NCBI GenBank assembly: GCA_015039465.1
Contig: MU130662.1
Location: forward strand, 342,427-406,426
DNA from: Phlegmacium glaucopus
Lineage: Eukaryota > Basidiomycota > Agaricomycetes > Agaricales > Cortinariaceae
DNA length: 64,000 nucleotides
Direction: 5' to 3'
The notes below the pieces were generated by a model. It was given only the letters and a program-made list of their open reading frames with translations, ran no database searches and was not told where the DNA came from. The position numbers were made by a program, and so were the translations under genes. Of the stretch, positions 1 through 11,300 are shown one piece after another (within the stretch, counting starts at the first letter, position 1; every line of letters begins with the position of its first letter).

Positions 1-1
1 G

Positions 2-745
2 TTCAGACTCCCTGACAAGATGATCTCCAATAGAGACCCTCGATTCACCGCCAAAGCCTTCGAGAACCTTTTCAAATTGCTCGGAATCGAACACGCGAAA
101 ACAACGGCCTTTCACCCTCAATCCGACGGAACAACTGAACGTTTCAACCAAGAAATTGAAGCATACCTCTCGATCTATTGCTTTGACAACCCAACGAACT
201 GGTTATCTGCTCTACCCACACTCAAATTCACTCACAATAACCGAAGACACTCTGGAAGAACACAAACTCCTTTCAAATTGATCATGGGATCATCCCCAAT
301 CTCCATCCCTCTTTCATTTGAAAACACACAATTCCCTGCCGTTGAAGAACAAACACGGAAATTAATCAAAGACCGAGAAGAAGCTCTGGCAGCACATGAA
401 CTAGCAAGACACCGAATGGAAAACAGGATCAAATCGAACTTCAAACCATTTTGTGAAGGACAACTAGTCTGGTTAGACTCCAGAAACTTAAAAACGAATT
501 ACAACAAAAATATCGCACCACGAAGAGAAGGACCATTCCTTATCAAAAAAGTCCTTGGACCCCTCACTTACCGATTGAAACTCCCTGAAACATGGAAGAT
601 TCACAATGTCTTTCACACATACCTCCTCATGCCCTACATTGAAAACAAAGTACATGGACCGAACTTTCTGAAACCTCCTGCTGAAATCATCGACGGAGAA
701 GAAGAATATGAAGTCGAAGCCATTATCAGACATAGAAAACGAGGA
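2..745 (+). CDS. Ty3/Gypsy pol, 3' part (integrase C-terminal half and start of chromodomain); partial
   Basis: The reading frame is already open at base 2, so the start lies outside the window. The integrase catalytic core is visible: the second core Asp in SNRDPRF (about residue 12) and the core Glu in TTERFNQEIEAYL. The GPY-type domain follows (GPFLIKKVLGPLTYRL, then IHNVFHTYLL), then the chromodomain entry EEEYEVEAIIRHRKRG. Integrase inserts the cDNA copy of the element and the chromodomain directs it to chromatin. The frame meets TGA at 749 because about 1.3 kb is inserted there; the rest of the chromodomain resumes at 2056. The relative at 14.5-17.2 kb on the minus strand has the same order of domains. 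Confidence in the family is high; the copy is broken. Confidence 0.93.
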
Positions 746-2055
746 TGCTGATATGATTTAAATCTGCATAAGCATGGTTTTTGCAATTTTTATCTATTAT
801 TTCAGCATAAATATTAATTAATGCACCAATAACTGGTTAATACAACTGATAATAAACAAGGGAATCAGAGTTGTCTACCCTACAACTGCTGATTAGACCT
901 ATTACTGTGTGACTTAAATGCATATAGTTAATAAGTGTGGTCAATAGACTATCATTTGTTACACTACAAATTGCATGTCTGGATTAAAACCAATAAATCC
1001 ATGAATATCCTTATAGACTTGGCACAGGAAAAGTTAAATAAACAATATTGGGTTAGCAAATGTCATGGGGTGTGATTTTGGAGCAACAGAATATTATTAA
1101 TAAATATTCAGGGGAAGTTGGTGCCCTAGCAACAGTGGAAGCAGAATAACCAAGATAGTGGAACCATGTGATTGTGTGGGAATCATGATGATTAAGGATA
1201 GGGGGAGTGCTGAACAATCATAAAGATTGTTTCCAGGCACAATAGGCACAGTTCCCACCAAGAGGGGTGGAAACTACCTAAAATTAGGAACATGGGGCTA
1301 AAAATAGAACAACCCCTATGTTTCCAGGAACAATGAGTGCACATGGTGCCAGAACCAAAGTAAGGGTACCAGGAACCAGTATATCTATTTTTGGACATTA
1401 TCTATTTTTAAATATCTCAAATGTATAAAATACCTCCCAGGGTTTGTAAATAGTCAGAAAATTGGATTCTTTCTTTCCCCCCCTCATTTGCAACCTAGTA
1501 CAGCTCACTGTCTTAGACATTGAGCAAGAACACTTGTCTTTGAGTAGTGGACTTGAAAATAAATCAGTTTCTCAGAGTTGTTTGACTTGTTGCAATAATT
1601 GTTGAATTGTTGTAAAAGTTGTTGTTGTGTTAAAGTCATAGCAGAAGCAAGAGGGCTTCTTGTGTATGCAATTGTGTTAAAGTCATAGCAGAAGTTTGAG
1701 TCTTCTTGTGTATGCAATTGTGTTGAAGTTGTAACAAAGTCTTGGACTTTTGTGTACACAAATTGTAAATCAATCAGTAAAGTCTTAGGAATTCTTTGAC
1801 TGATTGTTGGTGCAAGCCATAAATTGCAAAACCACTTAAAAGTTTGATCATCCTTCAATTGATCCAAATTATTGTTGTTGTTGTGTGTATTAGTTGAAGT
1901 GAATTTCAAAGTCTTGGAAAGGTTATACTTTCTAGAAAACCCAACTTGCATTATTAAGATTGTATAAAGTATTGATTGAGTTATTGTTTTGAGTAGAGAT
2001 TTTTATAATCTTGAAAATGCACCTTTTCTCAACAACCTCTGTGCAGTTACATCAA
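746..2055. mobile_element. about 1.3-kb insertion splitting the chromodomain (possible solo LTR)
   Basis: Chromodomain coding sequence stops near 745 and resumes near 2056, so the sequence between is an insertion. It contains no convincing ORF. It is AT-rich and has a TATA-like box (TATAAAA near 1426) followed by a CT-rich stretch, as in an LTR promoter. It starts TGCTGATATG or TGATATG and ends near CTCAACA or TTACATCA. I could not find a clean target duplication, so the ends are uncertain by about 20 bases. A 47-bp unit is repeated twice in tandem near 1627-1719. A solo LTR is the best guess. Confidence 0.5.
1627..1719. repeat. two tandem copies of a 46-47-bp unit
   Basis: The unit begins GTGTTAAAGTCATAGCAGAAG and ends with TTCTTGTGTATGCAATT. 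It occurs at 1627 and 1674, and a decayed third start lies at 1720. It is inside the 1.3-kb insertion and is non-coding. Confidence 0.8.
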
Positions 2056-2184
2056 CGCGGATACCAATTCAAAATCCGATGGAAAGATTACCCGATCTCC
2101 GAAGCAACGTGGGAACCGGAGTCACACATCAAAAATGCGGATGACACGTTGACACTTTATAAACAAACCCATCACCTCAATTAG
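2056..2184 (+). CDS. Ty3/Gypsy chromodomain, C-terminal half (continuation of the pol at 2-745)
   Basis: Reads RGYQFKIRWKDYPISEATW followed by EPE and a short tail ending at TAG/TGA-type stop sequence near 2184 (LYKQTHHLN then stop). The aromatic-cage region and the WEPE motif are diagnostic of the chromodomain found at the end of fungal Gypsy integrases. It is separated from its N-terminal half by the insertion at 746-2055. Confidence 0.85.
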   Translation, partial: RGYQFKIRWKDYPISEATWEPESHIKNADDTLTLYKQTHHLN

Positions 2185-2199
2185 AACAGCTTCGAAAAC

Positions 2200-3066
2200 A
2201 TGCACAACACTTCTTATCAACATCAATGCGTCGATGAAGACTTCCTAAAGCTCATTGACGTCATCGCTGAAATTGCTGATGAATTTGAGGATATAAAACT
2301 AGCCCTCGAGAAACAAAAAGACGACAACTTCACACTCCCCAAGTTTGACTTCGAAATTGCATATTCTCGAATCAATACAATTTCTCCCTCTGAAACCATG
2401 CCTCGAACCCCATCATCATCCTCTTCCTCTCGTTCTGTTCACATCCGACCCCCGATTTTCAACTTCACCCACAATGAATTTTCCTCCTATGTACAAACCA
2501 GACACAACATCAATAATCTCATGCCCTTCCTTCGACCGAACGCTGTCCTTTATACCAAATTTCTTTATTTCCACCACGTCGACCAAAGCATTATACGAGC
2601 CAAACGAGAACTTGAATACCTACAGACACAAGCCGACACGTTATACAACAACATGGCTGGTTGCGGACTGGTCCAGCACATCGAACCGTTTATTAGACTC
2701 AAACGACGAAATCCCATTGGGTCCCGGCGATCCTCTCCTTATCCTCTTCGACAGACATTTTCCCCCCTTCCTCTTCCTGACTCAACCTCGCCTGGTTCTC
2801 GACTCAACCCCATTGTCATCGACGACGACGATGAGGTTCTTGTACCACGCCACTGTTCTACTTGCGATATCGACGGTCATACTTCCTGACAATGTTTTCT
2901 ATCAGTTACTGGAGAACCTATTGTCTTATCGAACGAACGACCACCGAACAAATATTGATTATGCAACAACTGCTTTGAAGAAGGACACGGCTGGCAACAT
3001 TGCCCACTCGAACAACAAGAAGGACTGTTCTTAGAGTCAGAGTTGAATTCAGAGTCTTCGACGTAA
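2200..3066 (+). pseudogene. Gypsy third ORF with two CCHC zinc knuckles, two in-frame TGA stops
   Basis: The ORF starts 16 bases after the pol stop. The N-terminal part is acidic and helical (FLKLIDVIAEIADEFEDIKL), followed by a serine-rich linker. The first knuckle is C-x2-C-x4-H-x4-C beginning at HCSTCDIDGH; its last spacer is broken by TGA at 2887-2889. The frame reopens, meets a second TGA at 2956-2958, then shows a second perfect C-x2-C-x4-H-x4-C knuckle beginning CNNCFEEGH. Both stops would be CGA before a C-to-T change. CCHC knuckles normally sit in Gag nucleocapsid, so this ORF placed after pol may supply RNA-binding function; that role is inference. The second Gypsy element in the window has an equivalent ORF. 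Confidence 0.75.
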
Positions 3067-3077
3067 AACGGGGGCAA
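3067..3077 (+). other. polypurine tract of the first Gypsy element
   Basis: AAACGGGGGCAA lies immediately upstream of the LTR TG dinucleotide. This is the expected position and composition of the plus-strand primer for reverse transcription. Confidence 0.65.
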
Positions 3078-3479
3078 TGTTACAAACTTTCTTTTCCTTT
3101 TTCTTATCTCCACCAAACACATGCCTGTTTCACATACACACACACTATGCTCTCTTTTCATCCCCGCTCCACATGCTTTCCTTTCTCTTTTCATATGTTT
3201 CATCTATTCTTACACATGCATACCCTCTTACATGTGGACATTTCACCTATGCACGACTCTCTTCTTTTCACTATAAATACATTATTTACTACTCAATGTA
3301 ACGGTAGCTAATTCTTGAGAATCTACCACTGGTTGCTCTACTCTCAAACTTCCTCAAACTCCTAAGACTCTGCTTCAAGAACTATCTCTTAGTACTCTTT
3401 TGAGCTCATCAAACAAACAAACAATCTCTTATACGACTGTTTACAGCCAGAAGCCTCTGAACCGTTCAAAGTTGTAACA
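3078..3479 (+). repeat. 3' LTR of the first Gypsy element (402 bp)
   Basis: Starts TGTTACAA and ends TTGTAACA, an 8-bp terminal inverted repeat with canonical TG...CA ends. It is preceded by a polypurine tract and contains a TATA box (CTATAAATAC, near 3271). The matching 5' LTR lies outside the window, so target duplication and insertion age cannot be judged. Confidence 0.88.
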
Positions 3480-3984
3480 GGTTCAGGTTCAAACTTTGGT
3501 TCAGAACCGAACTGTGGCATCACTAAACAGACCCATTTGTCACAATATCCTCATAGCCCAATGACCTCTTCATCCCTCTACCCATATCTAATGGTGTCCG
3601 TGTTGTGAACCATTGGGAACTGGTAGTGGTTGATGCAGTTCTTCTTCATTTTGCACTGGTTATTTGTAAATCAATTGGCTCTTGATGTTGAATATTTTTG
3701 ACAGCTCTTCCCAATTAGGAATGATTAGTAAGCACAATAGGATATGAGTAATAGCAGTACTGTACCATTTTACTCACTTGTTTGCAAGGTGCTCAACCCG
3801 CACTGGCCAAACATTAATTATATTATCAACTACTTAATCACTAAGTCTGATAAATTCCAGCACTTGATTCCATAGGTTGCAAGATTCGGTAATACTACTA
3901 GCAATAGCAAAGCAAGACAAGCCTGGATGATGTCCGGGTTGACCTGTGTGTGTGATTTCTGAGACCGATTAACACCAAAACACA
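3480..3984. other. AT-rich spacer, nothing recognised
   Basis: About 500 bases between the LTR and the MITE. No coding frame, RNA gene or repeat was recognised. Confidence 0.6.
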
Positions 3985-3992
3985 CTTGTCAG

Positions 3993-4339
3993 TAGTGTTG
4001 CTGATGGCTCGAGCTGCTTTTTTTCTACCTTGCTAAATAAATTTTTTAAAATCACCAAAATATTTGAGTAGTTATATCACCCTCAGGAGCCAGGGGGTCT
4101 TTTGCCAACATTAAGCAATAGGAACCAAATTTCCCATGCTATTTGATCAGCTCTGAACTTGCTCAATTCAAGCCACTTCAGAGCCGATAAAATAGCATGG
4201 GAAATTCGGCTCCTATCGCTTAATGTTGGCAGAAGACCCCCTGGTTCCTGAGGTGATCTAGCTACTCAAATATTTTGGTGATTTTACAAAAATTATTTAG
4301 CAAGATAGAAAAAAGCAGCTCAAGCCATCAGCAACACTA
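3993..4339. mobile_element. hAT-like MITE (347 bp) with near-complete inverted arms
   Basis: The element begins TAGTGTTGCTGATGGCT and ends with the reverse complement. The two arms are about 155 bp each and nearly identical, leaving a loop of about 35 bases. The octamer CTTGTCAG lies directly on both sides (3985-3992 and 4340-4347). An 8-bp target duplication and TAGTG-type ends are characteristic of the hAT superfamily. There is no transposase, so it is non-autonomous. A transcript across it would fold into a long hairpin. Confidence 0.85.
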
Positions 4340-4559
4340 CTTGTCAGAGTGTACACTTAGTTCTGGAAAGAGTCTAGGAGAGCCATTGCGACAGAGAGCA
4401 GATGTATTTGAAATTTAACACATCAGAAAAACATGTTAGTCCTTGAACTTCTCTTGAAACCCCCTTGACTCACTTAATGCCATTTCAAGAAGCAGATCAA
4501 GGATCAGAAAACCTTCTTGACAGTCACTTGTTCAAGGAGGTTGTTCTTTTTCAAGCCCA

Positions 4560-4760
4560 GTCACTACATCAGTAAACCCAGGCTGTGCTATGGACCATTA
4601 TGTAATGCTCTATAGCACTGTAGTGCCATAGTGTAGGTCCCTATCTCTGTAGTGTCCAGCAGACACTATATAGCACTACATAGCATCACCTAGGGGGTTC
4701 ATAGCACTCTGTAATAGCTCCTTGTAATTCCATAGCACTCTGTACTGAGCTCAAATTTGA
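4560..4760. repeat. TAGCACT-rich short repeats
   Basis: Degenerate repetitions of TAGCACTCTGTA, TAGTGCCATAGTG and similar words. The same vocabulary recurs at 63.7-64.0 kb, suggesting one dispersed repeat family. Confidence 0.5.
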
Positions 4761-4978
4761 AATAGTACTGGTTTACTTTTGCATTTTTTGAACCATTTTC
4801 TTACTCCAAGCCAAGTACTTGAAAAAAAATACAATATGTATATTGTCCAACTACCTACAAAGCACATTGTCTAATTACCCATATTACCCATATGTCATTC
4901 ATCATATGTCATTCATTATTTGTTGTATGTCATCTGTTGTACATTGTTCATTGTATGTCATCATTATTCTTCATTCTT

Positions 4979-5816
4979 GTTACATTCTATTATATGTTAC
5001 TCCAGTCCGACTCCATTGGAGTTGTTTCCGGTAGTCCATACTCCGTTCCAGTACTTTCCCTTGTTTCCGGTTCTACTCCTCCTATGTCCAACTCTGAGAC
5101 TACTCCATATCATTCCAACCCTTCCGACAATACTCCAAACCCATTACCACACCTTTGCCATAACAACTATTTCTTTGTCATCACTTTCCCACTATCAGTC
5201 AGCACACCAGCTATGGATTATTCACCCCAAGAATGCAGGACTTTCCAGGAGCAGAACGCAGCACTTATATTTATCTTTTAATTCTGTATGTTGTTTGTGT
5301 CATCGTCACATGTTGTCACTGTGTGTTGTCGTTGCATGTTGTTCATCACATGTTGTTCATCATGTGTTGTTTGTCACATGTTGTTGCAGAAAGATGGAAG
5401 ACCTCAGTGACTTAGAGGACAAACAAGAGGAGGAAACTAAGATGATATTCAAACTGAGGAAAAACATACAAGTTTCGAGTACTTAAATATAAAAGGAATT
5501 GCAACCGAAATATAGAATATAAATATAAGTGCTGCGTTCTGCTCCCAGAAAAGGTCCTGCATTCTTGGGTGAATAATCCATGGCTGGGGTGCTGACTGAT
5601 AGTGGGAAAGTGATGACAAAGAAATAGTTGTTATGGTGAAGGTGTGGTAATGGGTTTGGAGTATCGTCAGAAGAGTTGGAATGATACGGAGAAGTCTCAG
5701 AGTCGGACATAGGAGGAGTAGAACCAGAAACAAGGGAGAGTACTGGAACAGAGTACGGACTACTGGAAACAACTCCGACGGAGTCAGACTGGAGCAACAT
5801 ATGACGGAATGTAACA
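4979..5816. mobile_element. foldback element: about 295-bp inverted arms around a 240-bp centre
   Basis: Left arm about 4979-5277 and right arm about 5519-5816 are reverse complements with scattered mismatches. They share, for example, GTTGTTTCC-GTAGTCC-TACTC and TGGATTATTCACCC. The ORFs on either strand within the arms simply mirror each other and resemble no known protein. The centre contains GTTGTTCATCA-type simple repeats. No transposase was found; ends and target duplication were not resolved. Confidence 0.75.
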
Positions 5817-8375
5817 TGTAGTAGTTTTGTATGCTATTGTTGTAATTTTGTAGTTGTTGTACTTTGTAGTTAATATAAAAAAAAGAAAAAAGAAAGAAAA
5901 ACACACATCATGGTAGTTGGTCTTCATTCATTGTTGCTGTTCCCATTGTCAGAGTGATGCCTATTAAGATAAAAAATAATTCTGTTGAGGCCATTGTCAG
6001 TGCCATGGCCTAGAAAGAAAAAAAATAACCTTGTTGCACTCACTGTTAGGGCAACTGCAATGCTGACTTAGTCAAGCTAGCAGGGGATCCAAAGTTAATA
6101 ATATTTCAAAGGGATATCTACAAGTGACTCACCTAACAGGGGATCCAAAGAGGAAAGGATGGGGATCCCTGCTAGGCTGTGGGGTGTTTAAGTACTAATA
6201 TGGACATAACGGAGATATAAAATAAATAAAGGAATGATACAATAATAATTAATTAATTAATTAAGAAGTGGTGTGATGTGAAAAATAAAAATAAAAGACA
6301 GAGCAAACTGGAGGATCAGAGTCGGATCGGAGTTACAGAGTCTTGGAGTAAACCAGTGATGGAAACAGAGTTGGATGGAAGGTCAGAGGTTGTCGGAAAG
6401 GCGGGGTGTATGATTCTAAGGTTGAGGTTTGGGTTGAAGTTGGGTGTCCCCTAACACTCACATTCCATCGTTGTTGTTGTCCTGGGTGATGTGGCAGGTG
6501 GAAGTGGTGGTGATGTGTGACATGGTGACGTGGTGATGTTGTTGAATGTTGAAAGGTTTAGGGCTGGTCTGTTGAACTTAAAAGAAATAATGATCACACA
6601 AAAAAAAATAATGAAAAATAAACTTAATATAACTTAGAATAGTACAAAGTATTATGTAGTCTCCTTTTATTGCTACAGAAGAACATGAGCTGTCTATATG
6701 ACACTACACAACACTCCAACACTATGGCATGCTATAGGCTTAGCCTATTTGTTATGGCATGTTATGACTCAAAATTGGAGTTTGCTGATGTAACTTAATT
6801 TCCACTTGTTGACCTTTTTTGCACTTGAGTCTGTCCTTGTATGTACTTGTAGCCAGAAAGCGAATCAAGTAGATATTCAAGTACTAAATAAGTAAGGAAA
6901 TTAGGAACAAAAAGGACTCAGAAAGCAGATATCTAGACCAATTTTTCTAATAGCAGCACAAGCAGAATAAGGGACTTTTAAAAAAGTATCATATTCAATT
7001 AAATAGTCTAAACATCATATATACTCTAACATATTAAAATAAAAAGACTAGCCCTCCAGATCTACATCATAGGTCATATGTTGTTCATCATACATTGTTC
7101 GCCATTCACTGTACGCTGTTCACTGTTCATTGTATGTTGTTCGTTGTATGTTGTTCATGATACACCATTCATTGTTTGTTATACGCTGTTTATCATCTGC
7201 TATACATCATTCATCATTTGCCATACATTGTTTGTGGTTCATCATACTACACCGTTCACCATTTGTCATTCACTGTTCATCTTGTATGTCATTTGTCATG
7301 TGTCATTCATTGTGTTGTTTGACATTCATCCTTGTTGTGTGTCATTTGTTGCAACCCCGGTTGTGTTGCCAGTGATATGATGACATGGCCCTGCTCATTG
7401 TTGTAGTTGCTTGTAGTTAATATAGAAAAAGAAAGAAAAAAAGAAAAAAAGAAAAAATAAATACATACATCTTGGCGATGGTCTTTGTTGTTGCCATTCC
7501 CATTGTCAGGTAGTAGTGCCTATTAATATGATGCCATTGTCAGTGCCAGGGCCAAATAGAAATGGAGAAACCCTGAAGTGAGGTGTTTGCCATTGTCAGG
7601 TCCATTGTTGTTGTTGTCCCAGGTGACGTGGCAGGTGGAGGAAGTGGTAACTGGAAGTGGTGTTGATGTGGTGACATAGCAACGTGGCGAGGGTGGTTGA
7701 ATGTTGAACATTGTTTGCAACATTTAGGGCTGGTTGGTTTGCAGGTGGAGGAAGTGGTGTGTGATGTGGTGAGGGTTGAATGTTGCAATGTTTAGGGCTG
7801 GTTTGTTGAACTTGTGCGAAAAAAAATTGAAGGCAGTTGTGATACTTTTATCCTTGCCCTCCTTGCCCTCCTTGCCAGAATTGATTACCAAACTTGATTT
7901 GTTCTTAAAAAGAAAAGTTTTTCTTGAAATTACTTTTCCAACTTGCAGGTTACTTGCTCTACTTGAATATTTTTTCTACAAGGAAGTTAGTTGAAACAAA
8001 GTAGCTCAAGAAAGACTCAAGCTGCAAAAGGGGTAAAAGTAGCTGTCAAGTAAAAATGTGTTTTGCTGATGCAGAGGCTTGCGATGCGACTGCAGTGTGA
8101 GGAAACGGTCACATGATATGCTGCTTCCTCTTTGAGAAATTGAGATTTCAAGATCTATGTGTTTTGATATCCTGCTTTATTAGCAGGCTCCTAAAAGCAG
8201 CCACTTGTCTTGCAAGCTATTCTTACATCAGCAAAACATCAAGGAAGTTTCTAGTTTTTGTTGGTTTTTCTGGTTTTCTGGGTTTCAGGAAACCTACAAA
8301 CCTCAAAACCTCAAAACCAGCAAGTATCTACAGAAATCCCTAGTCTACACTAATTTACGACACAAATAAATGTAT
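5817..8375. repeat. repeat-rich non-coding block with internal direct repeats
   Basis: No real gene was seen. Two diverged direct copies of a segment occur at about 5850-6020 and 7400-7560 (TAGTTAATATA, A/G-rich run, then CCATTGTCAG). A second segment occurs at about 6466-6590 and 7607-7815 (GTCC-GGTGA-GTGGCAGGTGGA through TTTAGGGCTGGT). About 7075-7345 is a degenerate simple repeat of words such as GTTCATTGT and CATCATACA. A small inverted repeat CTAGCAGGGGATCC / GGATCCCTGCTAG lies at about 6078-6176. Confidence 0.6.
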
Positions 8376-11300
8376 TTAGGCTAGAGTAATAAATTCATGG
8401 GCATGATGATCAACAAAATGGTTAACAAAGAAGGAATTGAAACTGTCTAGAGCATCGTGATGGCTAAAGTCATCAGGAACACGCGAGGACCCGTAGACTG
8501 GCAGGAGATGAGCCCCTCAAGCAATGGTGTCAATGTCAATAACTTCAACAGTGGGCAGCCCTCTCCTATCATGCTCCAGCTCCATGGTCCACATGCCAGT
8601 ATCTCAATCAGGCTCCTCGTCATGCACAAACCAATTGATCAGTGCACACAACATGTTTTGTTGGCGATAACGGAATGAGAAGAAAAGGAGAACTCGTCCA
8701 ATCTCCATACCCTCCATCCCGTGCTTTGACTCATCCAGCACAACAAACATGGTATCACGGCGCTCGTGACCATGGAAAGACGGAGTCGAGCAAATATGTT
8801 CACAACACAAGCCCCCAGCTCCACACAAATTGCTTGGTGCATAGTAAATTGCAGTGGCAGAGTGGTAGACCTTGATTTCGCCATTAAATGAAGGTAGATC
8901 TTCAAGTTTGACAGGCGGTTGCTGATCTCGGTGGTTAAGTATGAAAAGGAACTGGTGGAGAGCCAGGGGAAACTTTGGTTGATGAATAAACTCAGCGAGA
9001 TTGTGGAGTTTCCGTGGGTAGCGGGACTCTGGAAAATTATTCAATGGTTAACATATGGACAGCCCACAACGAGAGAGCTTGAACACACCTGACTTGGCTG
9101 CAAGCTTAACTTCAGATAAGGTGCCAGACAGAGTACCCGAAGATGGACCCCCATCATCATCGTCTTCGTTTCCATTGTTGTAATCTGCAGGCATCTCAGC
9201 AGCCCCATCTTTGTCCTCAGCCTTCATCTGCTCCATGTAGGATGACGTTGTACCAGCCAACATACCCATTCGGGCGAATGCACGCTGAAGCGCAGCCATC
9301 TTGTCCATTTGAACAAGGGTTTGTAGCATTTGAATGAGTGCATGGTGATAGGACCCAGGAGACGTCTAGGGATGTAAACACACCATTTTCGCGGTTTCAC
9401 AACCTTTGCAGTATACTCGCGGATGCTCACATATCGTTGCGGATACTTGCAGATCATCGCAGGTCATCGCAGGTCATCGCACATACTCGCACATACTCGC
9501 AGCTCATCGCAGAACACTTGCAGATCATCGCAGATGCTTGCAGTCATCACCAACATTTGCATTATCATTCGCAGTTGCCAGCTGTTCTTGCAATCATTAA
9601 ACACGACTCAAACAAAGGTCACTCAGGTGACTGTATTACTCATCACCTTTATTTTTATCTTGTCTCCTTTATTTGGCTCTTATCTCCTATGTTTCATTAC
9701 CAAATTACCGGACCCATGTGACTCCGCTTTTACCCACACTTTACATTTCTGTTTCACCTTTCCGCACTTAGCTATTTGCTAGTTACTATATTATTAGCAG
9801 TAGCAAGTAAGGTAAAGCATAGAGGAAAACGGACGAATTACCGGACTTTTGATCCCACCTTTGGAACGTCGTGCTAAGCTACTCTTGCACTCCTTCAAAA
9901 TCATCCTGCAGGCTTCGCTTTTTCTGCGCATTATCTCGCACTTTAAAGCAAACCTTCGCACCTCATAAAACCTCACTATCACCTACTGAAGAGAACTACA
10001 TCAACCCCACGAACTACGTACTACTTGCGGTCTGTCCCCACCGCAGGTACATCAGCGGTATCAACTAGATCGACACCATGGCTCCTTTACAGCTTTGATG
10101 TGCTTAGACTCAGTAATTGATGAGCAAAGCCCATTGGGAGAGCCGAAGAGATGAATTAAATAAAAATAATGGAGGAGGGCATGTTGACGTGGAAGAGATA
10201 TTGAGGCTTGGACTCCTCTCACAATGAAGATATTTCGAAGAGCATGAAACCTTTCAACACATGATCGAAAATGTTCAAGAGCTGGACTGGTGATTGCATT
10301 ACGGCGGGCTATGTAACATGCATCCATGAAAGCCGCAATGCACTGGACCATTGATGATGGTAAATAACCAGCAATTGCTGCAAGATATACCTGTTACGAT
10401 AATGTAAGTCTTTCCAAATTGGCCATTAGTACTTTCAAACAGAACGAACCTTCATCAATGCTTTTGAGTCATCACCTGTCCACTGGTGATAATCTCAACC
10501 ATCAGGGAATCGGCAAAGGCCTGGGTAAGGGGGGACCGCAGAGATACTGAATATATCATTAGAGTAGTATAAAAAAAAATTCGAAAGGAGATTCAAACCG
10601 ATGGTCAATGTCTTTGATGATCTCCAAGGCAACTGCCTCACCATGTGTATGAACCAAATATTTACCAACCCATGTTACAAGATGATCTTTAAAGATACCC
10701 TTGATCAGTTGGTGCAGAAGGTTGGGAGCAAGGAGTTCGTGGATATCCGCTCGTGGAAATCCATGTGTGAAGGGCTAAGATAAGTTTAAGTCAGTTATTG
10801 ACTACCAAAGCTACTAGACGTAGACAAACCACAATGTCGTTTTGGATCCCAAAGTCATCCCAAAGAATACCAGGGTCAAAGTTCTTGACCAGTAGGTCTG
10901 TCTTCTCATGCGAGCGGCGATGACTTCCAGGACCATCAAGGTTATCCGGCTTTGCATCACATCTAGAAAAACATGAGCTCTACCACTTCAAAAGGCCATA
11001 AAGGAAGTACAACTTACTTTGGACACCAACCATAAACCGTTCCAGCAAGCCAAACCTGCTCTGGGTAGTCAGCTATATAAGGACCAAGGCCAAAGATTGC
11101 GCAACGGAAATGACCATCTGGACATTTAACAGCTTTGTACTTCTCCATATATGCCTTGAGGGGCTCGAACATGACCTCTAGACATTGGTGGTAGAGTTGG
11201 CGGCAGAACTTCTGGAATTCAGGTCGCTTCCGTTGGCGCTTGCTGGCTGAAGAGTAATCAACAATAAGAATATAAGAAATATAAGAAACCAACCTTTTGG

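Noticed and set aside
1505..1951. 148-codon minus-strand ORF
   Set aside because: It arises from simple repeats (TTGTTG runs) inside the 1.3-kb insertion; no domain.
4819..5904. Several ORFs of 70-190 codons on both strands
   Set aside because: They are mirror images across the foldback arms or simple-repeat translations with no protein features.
9415..9545. Possible CRISPR-like array
   Set aside because: The unit is about 10 bp and degenerate with no spacers, and the genome is eukaryotic; it is a transposon minisatellite.
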